DNA of 5,103 bases from contig CAKKPR010000143.1 of NCBI GenBank assembly GCA_919901705.1, forward strand, positions 1 through 5,103, given 5' to 3'. The stretch is from Thermodesulfovibrionales bacterium (GTDB lineage Bacteria > Nitrospirota > Thermodesulfovibrionia > Thermodesulfovibrionales > UBA1546). Under the pieces are notes generated by a model. The model had not been told where the DNA came from. It saw only the letters and a list, made by a program, of their open reading frames with translations, and searched no databases. This document shows, in pieces, positions 1 to 4,930 of the stretch (position 1 is the first letter of the stretch; each line of letters opens with the position of its first letter). The position numbers were made by a program, and so were the translations under genes.

Positions 1-33
1 AGTGAGAATGCTATGTCCTGTATGTTTCAACAT
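1..33 (-). CDS. Probable start of a further gene in the left-hand operon (partial, cut by window edge)
   Basis: An ATG at 33-31 opens a frame that stays open for 11 codons to the window edge and reads MLKHTGHSILT. It begins only 7 bases after the stop of the 246-residue membrane protein gene, the spacing expected inside an operon. A purine-rich AGGGA stretch lies just before it and could serve as a weak ribosome site. Too little is visible to name a family. The call rests on spacing and the open frame alone, so it could be a chance ATG. Confidence 0.4.
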   Translation of the reverse strand, partial: MLKHTGHSILT

Positions 34-40
34 AAAGTCC

Positions 41-781
41 CTATACCTCTTTCCTGATCTTTGCCTTTTTCATGGTGAGGCCTATTCCTTCGAACATATA
101 AAATATGGCAAATCCCCACCACATCGTGTAAACAACGTAGAAGATAAGGAGGCCTGACATCATACCGGCATGGTCTGCCACTTTATTCGCGTCAACCTGA
201 TAGAAGTTATAGGCAGGTTCCACAGCCTTTTTAGTTACCTCAGAGACAATGCTTGCCTCTTCGAGCTTCTTATCTTTCTTGAATACCTTATCTATCTTAG
301 TCAGTGTGTTATGCCATTGCCTGAACATCTTTTTCTCATCGTCAGTTGCGTATTTGGCCTTGACCTTTTCTCCTTCATTCTTAAACATGGCATCAGAATC
401 CTGCAACGCTGCTTCAAGGACTTTTCCAAGGTCTCCTTCGATCTTTAATTCAGCGCCTTTAATCTCTGTTGCAGCGCCTGCTGTTGTGTACACCTTAGAA
501 GCCAGTTCCGCCCTCTTTTCAGCATCTCCGGGCTTATCACCCTCTTTGCTCATATTGATGCTTACGCTGAATGCCTTCCCCATAAACTTTTCGTTGTTTT
601 TAGCAACCTTAGGGATAAAATAAGAGGAGCCCTTTGCAAGCTTATTAAAGCTGTCGTCTGCATACTGAAGGCCGTTTAGGCCATTCCCGAACAATGGTGA
701 AAATATCAGAAGCAGCACACCCAAAAACGACATTGCAAAAACAACTCCCACACTGAATGGTTTTTTATGTCTTATTATCAT
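41..781 (-). CDS. Two-anchor membrane protein with large extracytoplasmic domain, coupled to TauE/SafE permease
   Basis: The 246-residue protein is of unknown function. The sequence shows a basic N-terminus (RHKK), a hydrophobic segment at about residues 11-31, a hydrophilic lysine- and glutamate-rich region of about 175 residues, a second hydrophobic segment at about 207-230 (rich in Tyr, Trp and Phe), and a basic tail (KKAKIRKEV). By the positive-inside rule both ends should be cytoplasmic and the middle domain outside the inner membrane. Residues 85-180 look largely helical, with no cysteines or recognisable metal site. The start is well supported: GGAGG lies four bases upstream, inside the last codons of the permease gene, and the ATG overlaps the permease stop as ATGA, so translation is probably coupled. 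The tight pairing suggests an accessory subunit or partner of the permease; that is inference. I have an impression that similar proteins sit beside TauE/SafE genes in delta-proteobacterial genomes, but I cannot confirm it here. Confidence 0.88.
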   Translation of the reverse strand: MIIRHKKPFSVGVVFAMSFLGVLLLIFSPLFGNGLNGLQYADDSFNKLAKGSSYFIPKVAKNNEKFMGKAFSVSINMSKEGDKPGDAEKRAELASKVYTTAGAATEIKGAELKIEGDLGKVLEAALQDSDAMFKNEGEKVKAKYATDDEKKMFRQWHNTLTKIDKVFKKDKKLEEASIVSEVTKKAVEPAYNFYQVDANKVADHAGMMSGLLIFYVVYTMWWGFAIFYMFEGIGLTMKKAKIRKEV

Positions 782-2073
782 TTTGCCTCCTCTTTCACAA
801 GCACAGGAGCTACATAATCTTCCTCGCTCCTTAATGTACCGATATTTGCTATAAACTTGCTGATAATCCAGAAACCAAAAGCAGCGACAACAATCCAGAA
901 TATAATATTGCCGACATTTTCTATTGCTGTAGTAACAGACTTTGGCATATTTATGACCTCAAGCTCGGTCATCTTTTTAGGCAGTGTTGTAACCCTGTTT
1001 ATAAAACCGGCAATAATGGACATGGCGTAAAATCCCCTGATATGTATGCCCTTAACAACCTTTGTTGTAAGCGCGCCTACCTGAATGCCGATAAGCGAGC
1101 CGAGCAGCATTCCAATAGCAAGTGTATAAAACACATATCCGTAAATCGCATATTGAGCTATGGATGCAAAGCCTGCCGTAAAGATAATCTGAAAAATATC
1201 TGTTCCGACTGTTGTTGCCGTTGATACACCGAAGATGTAAACAAACATGGGGAAGGTAACAAAACCGCCGCCGACACCCATAATTGCAGCCAGCATTCCG
1301 ACAATCAAGCCGCCGATAGCAACAAAAAGCCATGATATCTTTCTTCCGCCGAAATCTTCGTCAAAAGTTATCATTGGCGGAATATTTACCTTTTGTAATT
1401 TAAGCGCAAACTCAGTTGTGCTTGATGGCCCGCCGTGCGCATCATGGCCGCCGCTGCTACTGCTGCTTGAGGCCTTTCTTGACTTCAAAAAGTCAGCCAA
1501 TGCATAAAACCCGAGAAAACCAAGCAGCACTGCGTAAACCGTGCTGATAAATGCCTCGCTCATTAGCGGGTCTTTATTGTAAAGAGCTAAATTAATATAG
1601 CCGCCGATAAAGGTGCCGCCGATAGAGCCTACAAGAAAGGCTGCAGCGAGCTTTACTGAGACATTGCCGAGCTTCTTATGAACTGTTGTTCCCATGATTG
1701 CCTTGGCAAAAATGTGAAAAACATCTGTCCCGACTGCAAGTATTCCCTTAACACCGGCTGCCATCAATGCAGGCGTGATAATAAAGCCTCCTCCTGCGCC
1801 AATACAGCCTGTTATAAGGCCTGCAGCAAGGCCCACTGCTATTGAAACAAAAAATATCAGGTTTGAATAATGTGCAGGGGCATAAGCGGTTTTCCCGCCT
1901 ATCATATCTCCTGCTTCAATCAGGCCTACTGCAAGAATCGGCAGAAGCAGAGCCAAAAGTATCACCATCTTCTTCCGGTTCTTTACGATACTCATCGAGA
2001 CTTCATAGTCCCATTTGGCGTGAGCAATGGACGCCATCTTCAAAAACTCATACATACGTCTTCCAAATCCCAT
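778..2073 (-). CDS. TauE/SafE-family membrane permease (putative sulfite/sulfonate anion exporter)
   Basis: This is a 431-residue polytopic inner-membrane protein of the TauE/SafE (former DUF81) family, whose studied members are linked to export of sulfite, sulfoacetate or related anions. The substrate here is not determined. Numbering below counts from the upstream in-frame ATG at 2082, which gives 434 residues. Two homologous halves are visible: GCIGAGGGFIITP at about 92-104 followed by GTDVF at 118-122, and GVGGGFVTFP at about 269-278 followed by GTDIF at 293-297. About eight to nine hydrophobic segments are seen, including roughly 39-58, 73-91, 141-163, 177-199, 250-272, 297-317, 318-338, 347-362 and 391-412. 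A hydrophilic loop at 200-248 separates the halves and carries six serines and a GGHDAHGG stretch. It is longer than minimal family members because of this loop and a cytoplasmic N-terminal extension. I chose the second ATG as start because AAAGGAGG touches the first ATG with no spacing but lies nine bases from the second. The next gene overlaps its stop by four bases. Confidence 0.92.
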   Translation of the reverse strand: MGFGRRMYEFLKMASIAHAKWDYEVSMSIVKNRKKMVILLALLLPILAVGLIEAGDMIGGKTAYAPAHYSNLIFFVSIAVGLAAGLITGCIGAGGGFIITPALMAAGVKGILAVGTDVFHIFAKAIMGTTVHKKLGNVSVKLAAAFLVGSIGGTFIGGYINLALYNKDPLMSEAFISTVYAVLLGFLGFYALADFLKSRKASSSSSSGGHDAHGGPSSTTEFALKLQKVNIPPMITFDEDFGGRKISWLFVAIGGLIVGMLAAIMGVGGGFVTFPMFVYIFGVSTATTVGTDIFQIIFTAGFASIAQYAIYGYVFYTLAIGMLLGSLIGIQVGALTTKVVKGIHIRGFYAMSIIAGFINRVTTLPKKMTELEVINMPKSVTTAIENVGNIIFWIVVAAFGFWIISKFIANIGTLRSEEDYVAPVLVKEEAK

Positions 2074-2082
2074 TTGATTCAT

Positions 2083-2090
2083 CCTCCTTT
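2083..2090 (-). promoter_or_regulatory. Ribosome binding site that decides the permease start
   Basis: AAAGGAGG on the minus strand directly abuts the ATG at 2082-2080, which leaves no spacer for initiation there. The next in-frame ATG, at 2073-2071, is nine bases from GGAGG, a normal distance. This favours a 431-residue product over a 434-residue one. Confidence 0.7.
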
Positions 2091-2092
2091 TG

Positions 2093-2111
2093 GTTTAATC
2101 CAACGTTAAAC
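2093..2111. promoter_or_regulatory. Small AT-rich inverted repeat upstream of the permease ribosome site
   Basis: GTTTAA and TTAAAC form a perfect 6+6 inverted repeat around a 7-base spacer, ending a few bases before the permease ribosome site. It could be a weak RNA hairpin or a small operator. At this length and composition it may well be chance. Confidence 0.2.
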
Positions 2112-2121
2112 GCTAAACTTT

Positions 2122-2161
2122 TTCGCCTCAGCGAACCCGCCCGAGGCGGGAACCTTTTTTT
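2122..2161 (+). terminator. Double hairpin with T-run, oriented opposite to the genes
   Basis: On the plus strand TTCGC-CTCA-GCGAA (2122-2135) is followed at once by CCCGCC-CGA-GGCGGG (2136-2150), then AACC and seven T residues (2155-2161). The second hairpin plus T-run resembles an intrinsic terminator for plus-strand transcripts, although the AACC spacer is longer than ideal and no plus-strand gene is evident. On the minus strand the same hairpin follows the Usp-like stop codon but is trailed by TTCGCTGAG rather than T residues, so it would be a poor terminator for the genes themselves. It may instead belong to the same repeat family as the element near 2980-3018. Confidence 0.35.
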
Positions 2162-2163
2162 AT

Positions 2164-2643
2164 TTATGCCATCAAAGGCATCTCGCCTTTTGATACAACC
2201 ACTAACGGGCATTTCAATCTCTTCCATGCGTCCGAAAGTGATTTCTCAGACGTCTTGCATTCAATCTCAAGCTCAGGCGTTGAACCTACGATTACAAATA
2301 ATATCTCCCTCCTTTTTTCCGTATAATCAAGAATTGCTTTTTTCATACACCCATCTTTCTTAACAACGCTGCATTCAATCCCTTCCTTTGCAACTTCTGA
2401 CATGAATTCTTTCAAGTCCGTGTGTTTCGCATCAGCCTTTGTCAGATAGAGGATATCTATGCTTGCCTCTATTCTTTTGCTTATGCTCAGTGCATACTTA
2501 AGGACATTCCTGTCAAACATCATGTCGGAAATTGCAAGCAACACTGTCTTTCTGCCTTTCAGGAGTTCCTTTGCCTTTTTATGCTCTCCTGCTTCGGCAA
2601 ATGTTATTGCAGACATTATGTCTTCAAACCGGTCCATCTTCAT
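2164..2643 (-). CDS. Universal-stress-protein-like small protein, copy 1 (upstream of TauE/SafE permease)
   Basis: This is a soluble protein of about 159 residues with no signal peptide or membrane segment. After a short N-terminal helix containing MSAITFAEAGEHKKAKELL comes a Usp-like alpha/beta pattern: a first strand KTVLLAISD, helix LKYALSISKRIEAS, strand IDILYL, helix LKEFMSEVAKEG, strand CSVVKK, a conserved GCMKKAILDYT helix, strand ILFVIVGS, and a final CPLVVVSKGE strand. This matches the order of a UspA-fold domain. The classical ATP motif G-x2-G-x9-G-S/T is not intact, with only one Gly-Ser at the end of the fourth strand, so nucleotide binding is doubtful. It is about 60% identical by eye to the protein at 3046-3543. 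I chose the ATG at 2643 because GGGAG lies nine bases upstream. The frame also opens at a TTG (2679) with no ribosome site, and a much stronger ribosome site upstream serves a different frame. The permease gene follows after 90 bases. Confidence 0.85.
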   Translation of the reverse strand: MKMDRFEDIMSAITFAEAGEHKKAKELLKGRKTVLLAISDMMFDRNVLKYALSISKRIEASIDILYLTKADAKHTDLKEFMSEVAKEGIECSVVKKDGCMKKAILDYTEKRREILFVIVGSTPELEIECKTSEKSLSDAWKRLKCPLVVVSKGEMPLMA

Positions 2644-2647
2644 GGGG

Positions 2648-2689
2648 TTAATCTCCCACCAGCCTGCTTCTCTTTCCAACGCTTTTCAT
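2648..2689 (-). CDS. Possible 13-codon leader ORF ahead of Usp-like copy 1
   Basis: The frame reads MKSVGKRSRLVGD and then stops, four bases before the chosen ATG of the Usp-like gene. Its ATG is five bases from AGGAGGTG, the strongest ribosome site in the window, and it lies out of frame with the downstream gene. The downstream ribosome site GGGAG is inside its last codons, so termination would place ribosomes next to the real start. It is basic (five Lys or Arg in 13). It could be a coupling or attenuating leader, or the remnant of a displaced start. No homology argument is possible at this length. Confidence 0.33.
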   Translation of the reverse strand: MKSVGKRSRLVGD

Positions 2690-2694
2690 TTTTG

Positions 2695-2702
2695 CACCTC
2701 CT
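2695..2702 (-). promoter_or_regulatory. Perfect ribosome binding site AGGAGGTG
   Basis: Eight bases complementary to the 16S rRNA 3' tail, with the sequence CAAAA as spacer to the ATG at 2689. The only frame it serves at proper distance is the 13-codon ORF, which makes that ORF worth taking seriously. The Usp-like gene proper uses a weaker GGGAG nearer its start. Confidence 0.6.
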
Positions 2703-2752
2703 GATATTTAAAAAGTTACAAGCCGCAGTACCTGTTTTGCTGCGATAGGTAA

Positions 2753-2769
2753 TTCAATATCCATGCCAA
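2753..2769 (-). promoter_or_regulatory. Candidate sigma-54 (-24/-12) promoter for the Usp-permease operon
   Basis: On the minus strand TTGGCATGGATATTGAA matches the sigma-54 consensus (TGGCAC, five bases, TTGCA) with the right -24 to -12 spacing. The main defect is A in place of C in the -12 GC pair, and there is also a T for C in the -24 block. It would start transcription near 2742, about 50 bases before the leader ORF. An NtrC-like palindrome lies about 120 bases upstream of that start, the usual distance for an enhancer. No clear sigma-70 pair was found in this gap. It is a plausible but imperfect site. Confidence 0.35.
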
Positions 2770-2823
2770 ATCTGCGGATTCGTATAACCCCTTGAAATGC
2801 TTGCCTTTTTGGAGAAACTCTCC

Positions 2824-2946
2824 TGTTGCAGACAATTCAGTTATGTTGCATTATGCACCGTAGCAGTGGAGATAGTCCGTGACTTGCTATGAAAGCATTG
2901 CTAAAAATACTGTTGCATTAAAATATCGTTTATTGCATTTTGCAAT
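2824..2946. promoter_or_regulatory. Cluster of TTGCA boxes and small palindromes in the intergenic control region
   Basis: The motif TNTTGCA occurs on the plus strand at 2824, 2844, 2911 and 2931, that is, as two pairs each spaced by exactly 20 bases (two helical turns). The last box is part of a perfect palindrome ATTGCA-TTT-TGCAAT (2932-2946). TGCAT-T-ATGCA (2847-2857) and AGCA-T-TGCT (2894-2902) are related small palindromes. The spacing and symmetry suggest binding sites for a dimeric regulator acting on the downstream Usp-permease operon. The regulator is not identified. Confidence 0.35.
2854..2870. promoter_or_regulatory. NtrC-like enhancer palindrome
   Basis: TGCACC-GTAGC-AGTGGA on the plus strand fits the NtrC binding pattern GCACY-N5-RGTGC at nine of ten defined positions. 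Its centre is about 120 bases upstream of the start predicted from the sigma-54-like element. It could serve NtrC or another enhancer-binding protein of that class, or simply be chance within a TGCA-rich region. Confidence 0.3.
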
Positions 2947-2979
2947 GGAAAAAGGCAGGAGGGGTTAAAAGGGGTATGG

Positions 2980-3018
2980 TCGCCTCGGGCGAAAGAAGGA
3001 TTCCCGACGAGCGGGAAT
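2980..3018. repeat. REP-like palindromic repeat pair downstream of Usp-like copy 2
   Basis: Two hairpins lie next to each other: TCGCC-TCG-GGCGA (2980-2992) and the perfect 7+7 inverted repeat ATTCCCG-ACGAG-CGGGAAT (3000-3018). The second has the ATTCCC...GGGAAT form common to dispersed intergenic palindromes in many bacteria, such as REP-like elements and neisserial dRS3. The first shares the 11-base core CGCCTCGGGCG with the hairpin at 2138-2148, in the opposite orientation. The pair sits about 28 bases past the stop of the Usp-like gene, where it might also act as a weak transcription end or RNA stabiliser, although no strong T-run follows on the minus strand. Confidence 0.6.
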
Positions 3019-3045
3019 GACATTCACACGAAAGCCTGCTGAACC

Positions 3046-3543
3046 TTATTTTATTGGTGGCGCTTCGCCTTTTGAAACAATTACCAGAGGACACTTCAGG
3101 CCTTTCCATAAATCCGGCAATGCCTTTTCGCCCTCGCATCCGATTTCAAGCTCTGTCTCGGACCCTGCTACGACAAAAACTATTTCGTTTCTTTTATTTG
3201 TATAATCGAGGATTGCCTTTTTCATGCATCCTTCTTTCAGAACCAGGCTGAACCGGAAACCCACCTTCTCGACTTCGGCCCTGAAGTCATTCAAGTTCTC
3301 TTTCCCTTTTCCGGGCTCGCTAACATAGAGGATTTCCAGGTTCGCCTCGATTCTGTCGCTTATATTTATCGCATATTTCAAGCTGTCCCTGTCAAAAAAC
3401 CTGTCTGAAATAACCAGCAGCACTGTCTTTCTGCCTTTAAGCATCTCTTTCGCCTTTTCGTGTTCTCCTTCTTCCGCAAAGGTTATCGCTGACATCAGTT
3501 TCTCAAATACGCCCCCGTAAGAAAAAGCCTTGCGTTGTTTCAT
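3046..3543 (-). CDS. Universal-stress-protein-like small protein, copy 2 (downstream of nhaD)
   Basis: This is a soluble protein of 165 residues from the ATG at 3543; a TTG one codon earlier is possible. It has the same layout as copy 1: the N-terminal helix MSAITFAEEGEHEKAKEML, then the strand KTVLLVISD, helix LKYAINISDRIEAN, strand LEILYVSE, the conserved GCMKKAILDYT helix, strand IVFVVAGS and a final CPLVIVSKGE strand. The order fits a UspA-type fold, but the full ATP-binding glycine motif is absent. The segments most conserved with copy 1 are the N-terminal helix, the first strand, the GCMKKAILDYT helix and the CPLV-VSKGE end; the middle loop (PGKGKEN here) differs. The gene follows nhaD by 42 bases, so co-transcription is likely. 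No good ribosome site precedes the ATG, only a distant GAGG, so the start is less certain than in copy 1. A shorter form beginning at the internal MSAITF methionine is possible. Confidence 0.84.
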   Translation of the reverse strand: MKQRKAFSYGGVFEKLMSAITFAEEGEHEKAKEMLKGRKTVLLVISDRFFDRDSLKYAINISDRIEANLEILYVSEPGKGKENLNDFRAEVEKVGFRFSLVLKEGCMKKAILDYTNKRNEIVFVVAGSETELEIGCEGEKALPDLWKGLKCPLVIVSKGEAPPIK

Positions 3544-3585
3544 CAATCAACTTATATCTTCAGCACATAATACCTCAACCATATA

Positions 3586-4866
3586 TCAGTGCAACAAATT
3601 ATATTGTATTATGTACGCTGCCACGCCGGCAAAATACCCGGCAAAGGCAAGCGGTCCGATGCGGCGGGCATACCAGAAGAACTCGATCTTTTCCAGCCCC
3701 ATAGCAACCACACCCGCAGCCGAACCAATTATCAGGATCGAACCGCCTGTGCCTGCGCAGTATGCTATGAACTCCCAAAGAAAGGAGTCCGGAGGGAACT
3801 GGGCCAGCGGGTACATGCCCATGGAAGCCGCCACCAGAGGAATATTATCTATGACAGCGGAACAAAGACCGATGATAATGACGATTATAGCCTGGTTGCC
3901 GATTTTGACATCGAGCCACTGGGCCAATGCAGGGAGCATGCCATTGGCAGAAAGGGTAGCCACGGCAAGCAGGATACCAATGAAGAACACCACTGACGCC
4001 ATATCAATGCGTTTGAGGGCCTTGGTCAAAGTAAGGTGGTCTTTCTCTTCTTCGGGCTTGTTGCGATGCAGGATATTACCCACCAGCCAGAGCACGCCGA
4101 GGGCAAACAAAATGCCGAGATATGGGGGCAGATGCGTAACCGCTTTGAATATCGGAACGAAGATTAAGGAACCCATGCCCATAAAGAACATCAGGGTCTT
4201 TTCGAACTGCGAGGTATTTGTGGCGCCGTTTTCGACTTTGTCAGGAGGCACGATATTGCCTTTGAGCATAAAGGAGGCAATGATAAGAGGGACCAGCAAA
4301 TTGATCATGGAGGCAATCCAGAGTCCCTTCATGATATTGCCTGTTGTAATCTGTCCGCCTATCCAGAGCATTGTAGTGGTCACATCTCCAATAGGGGTCC
4401 ATGCACCCCCGGCATTGGCGGCAATTACGATAATGCCTGCAAAGAAGAGACGCTGTTTACGTTCTTTGAGCAGGCGCTTCATCAGGGAGACCATCACGAT
4501 TGTTGTTGTCATATTGTCTAAAATGGAAGACAGGTAGAAAGTGATGAAGCCGATTATCCAGAGCAGGCTCGTGAGTTTTTTGGCCTTGATGCGCGAGGTG
4601 ATGACCTCGAACCCGCCGTGGGAGTCGGTCACCTCAACGATAGTCATGGCGCAGATAAGAAAGAATACGATGGCTGCGGTTTCAGCAAGTTTTTCAGTAA
4701 GCTGGTGGCTTACGCCTTCCGCGCCGAGCGGACTTGCGAATGAGTACAAAGTCCACATCAGGCCCGCAGCGATCAACGCTGTTGCAGACTTGTTAATTTT
4801 AATCGGGTGCTCGAGAGCGATCATTGCGTAGGCGAGCACAAAAACAACTGCTACCATGGTCATCAT
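3586..4866 (-). CDS. nhaD: NhaD-type Na+/H+ antiporter
   Basis: This 426-residue inner-membrane protein belongs to the NhaD family of the ion-transporter superfamily. Studied members exchange cytoplasmic Na+ or Li+ for external H+, supporting sodium and pH homeostasis. About ten to twelve hydrophobic segments are visible. Family landmarks are LSSILDNMTTTIVM (about 112-125), NAGGAWTPIGDVTTTMLW (about 151-168), SAVIDNIPLVAA (about 336-347) and GTGGSILIIGSAAGVVAMG (about 372-390). The paired Asp-Asn motifs (LDN and IDN), one in each half, and the TPIGD motif are the likely ion-binding and transport elements. Length is normal and no frame break is seen. AAGGAGG lies nine bases before the first of two adjacent ATG codons. 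The start overlaps the stop of a possible 15-codon leader ORF. Upstream is the end of an unrecognised gene, and downstream is a Usp-like gene, probably in the same transcript. Assignment to the family is firm; the ion actually carried is inferred. Confidence 0.94.
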   Translation of the reverse strand: MMTMVAVVFVLAYAMIALEHPIKINKSATALIAAGLMWTLYSFASPLGAEGVSHQLTEKLAETAAIVFFLICAMTIVEVTDSHGGFEVITSRIKAKKLTSLLWIIGFITFYLSSILDNMTTTIVMVSLMKRLLKERKQRLFFAGIIVIAANAGGAWTPIGDVTTTMLWIGGQITTGNIMKGLWIASMINLLVPLIIASFMLKGNIVPPDKVENGATNTSQFEKTLMFFMGMGSLIFVPIFKAVTHLPPYLGILFALGVLWLVGNILHRNKPEEEKDHLTLTKALKRIDMASVVFFIGILLAVATLSANGMLPALAQWLDVKIGNQAIIVIIIGLCSAVIDNIPLVAASMGMYPLAQFPPDSFLWEFIAYCAGTGGSILIIGSAAGVVAMGLEKIEFFWYARRIGPLAFAGYFAGVAAYIIQYNLLH

Positions 4867-4910
4867 TGTTTTAGTCCTCCTTGTTGCTGTATTAAATATT
4901 TTGTTTTCAT
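4863..4910 (-). CDS. Possible 15-codon leader ORF coupled to nhaD
   Basis: The frame reads MKTKYLIQQQGGLKQ. GGAGG lies four bases before its ATG, and its TGA overlaps the first nhaD ATG as ATGA. The nhaD ribosome site AAGGAGG is embedded in its Gln-Gly-Gly codons, so translating the leader would cover that site. This arrangement would allow translational coupling of nhaD. A chance ORF, or a start displaced by deletion, remains possible. Confidence 0.33.
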   Translation of the reverse strand: MKTKYLIQQQGGLKQ

Positions 4911-4930
4911 AATTCCTCCGTCACTATTCA

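Noticed and set aside
249..623. A plus-strand open frame with hydrophobic stretches opposite the 246-residue protein
   Set aside because: The hydrophobicity is the mirror of lysine/glutamate-rich codons on the other strand; the minus-strand gene has a ribosome site and a coupled start.
1842..2363. A plus-strand open frame spanning the permease start and the end of Usp-like copy 1
   Set aside because: It crosses two real genes and an intergenic hairpin, and the product is low-complexity and serine-rich with no ribosome site.
2616..2689. Frameshift that would join the 13-codon ORF to the Usp-like gene
   Set aside because: Copy 2 has a different, shorter N-terminal lead before the shared MSAITF segment, so there is no alignment support for a fused N-terminus; an independent ATG with GGGAG at nine bases is available.
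3000..3018. Intrinsic terminator for the nhaD-usp transcript
   Set aside because: The hairpin is good, but on the minus strand it is followed by CCTTCTTT rather than a clean T-run, so I list it as a repeat with only possible terminator activity.
2690..3045. Hidden gene or structured RNA in the long intergenic gap
   Set aside because: Frames are short and lack ribosome sites, and no known riboswitch, tRNA or other RNA core was recognised; the content is better explained as regulatory sites and repeats.
3530..4537. A 335-codon open frame on the plus strand opposite nhaD
   Set aside because: It is fully antisense to a clear antiporter gene, its translation shows no coherent domain or hydrophobic pattern of its own, and long antisense frames are common opposite genes with biased third positions.
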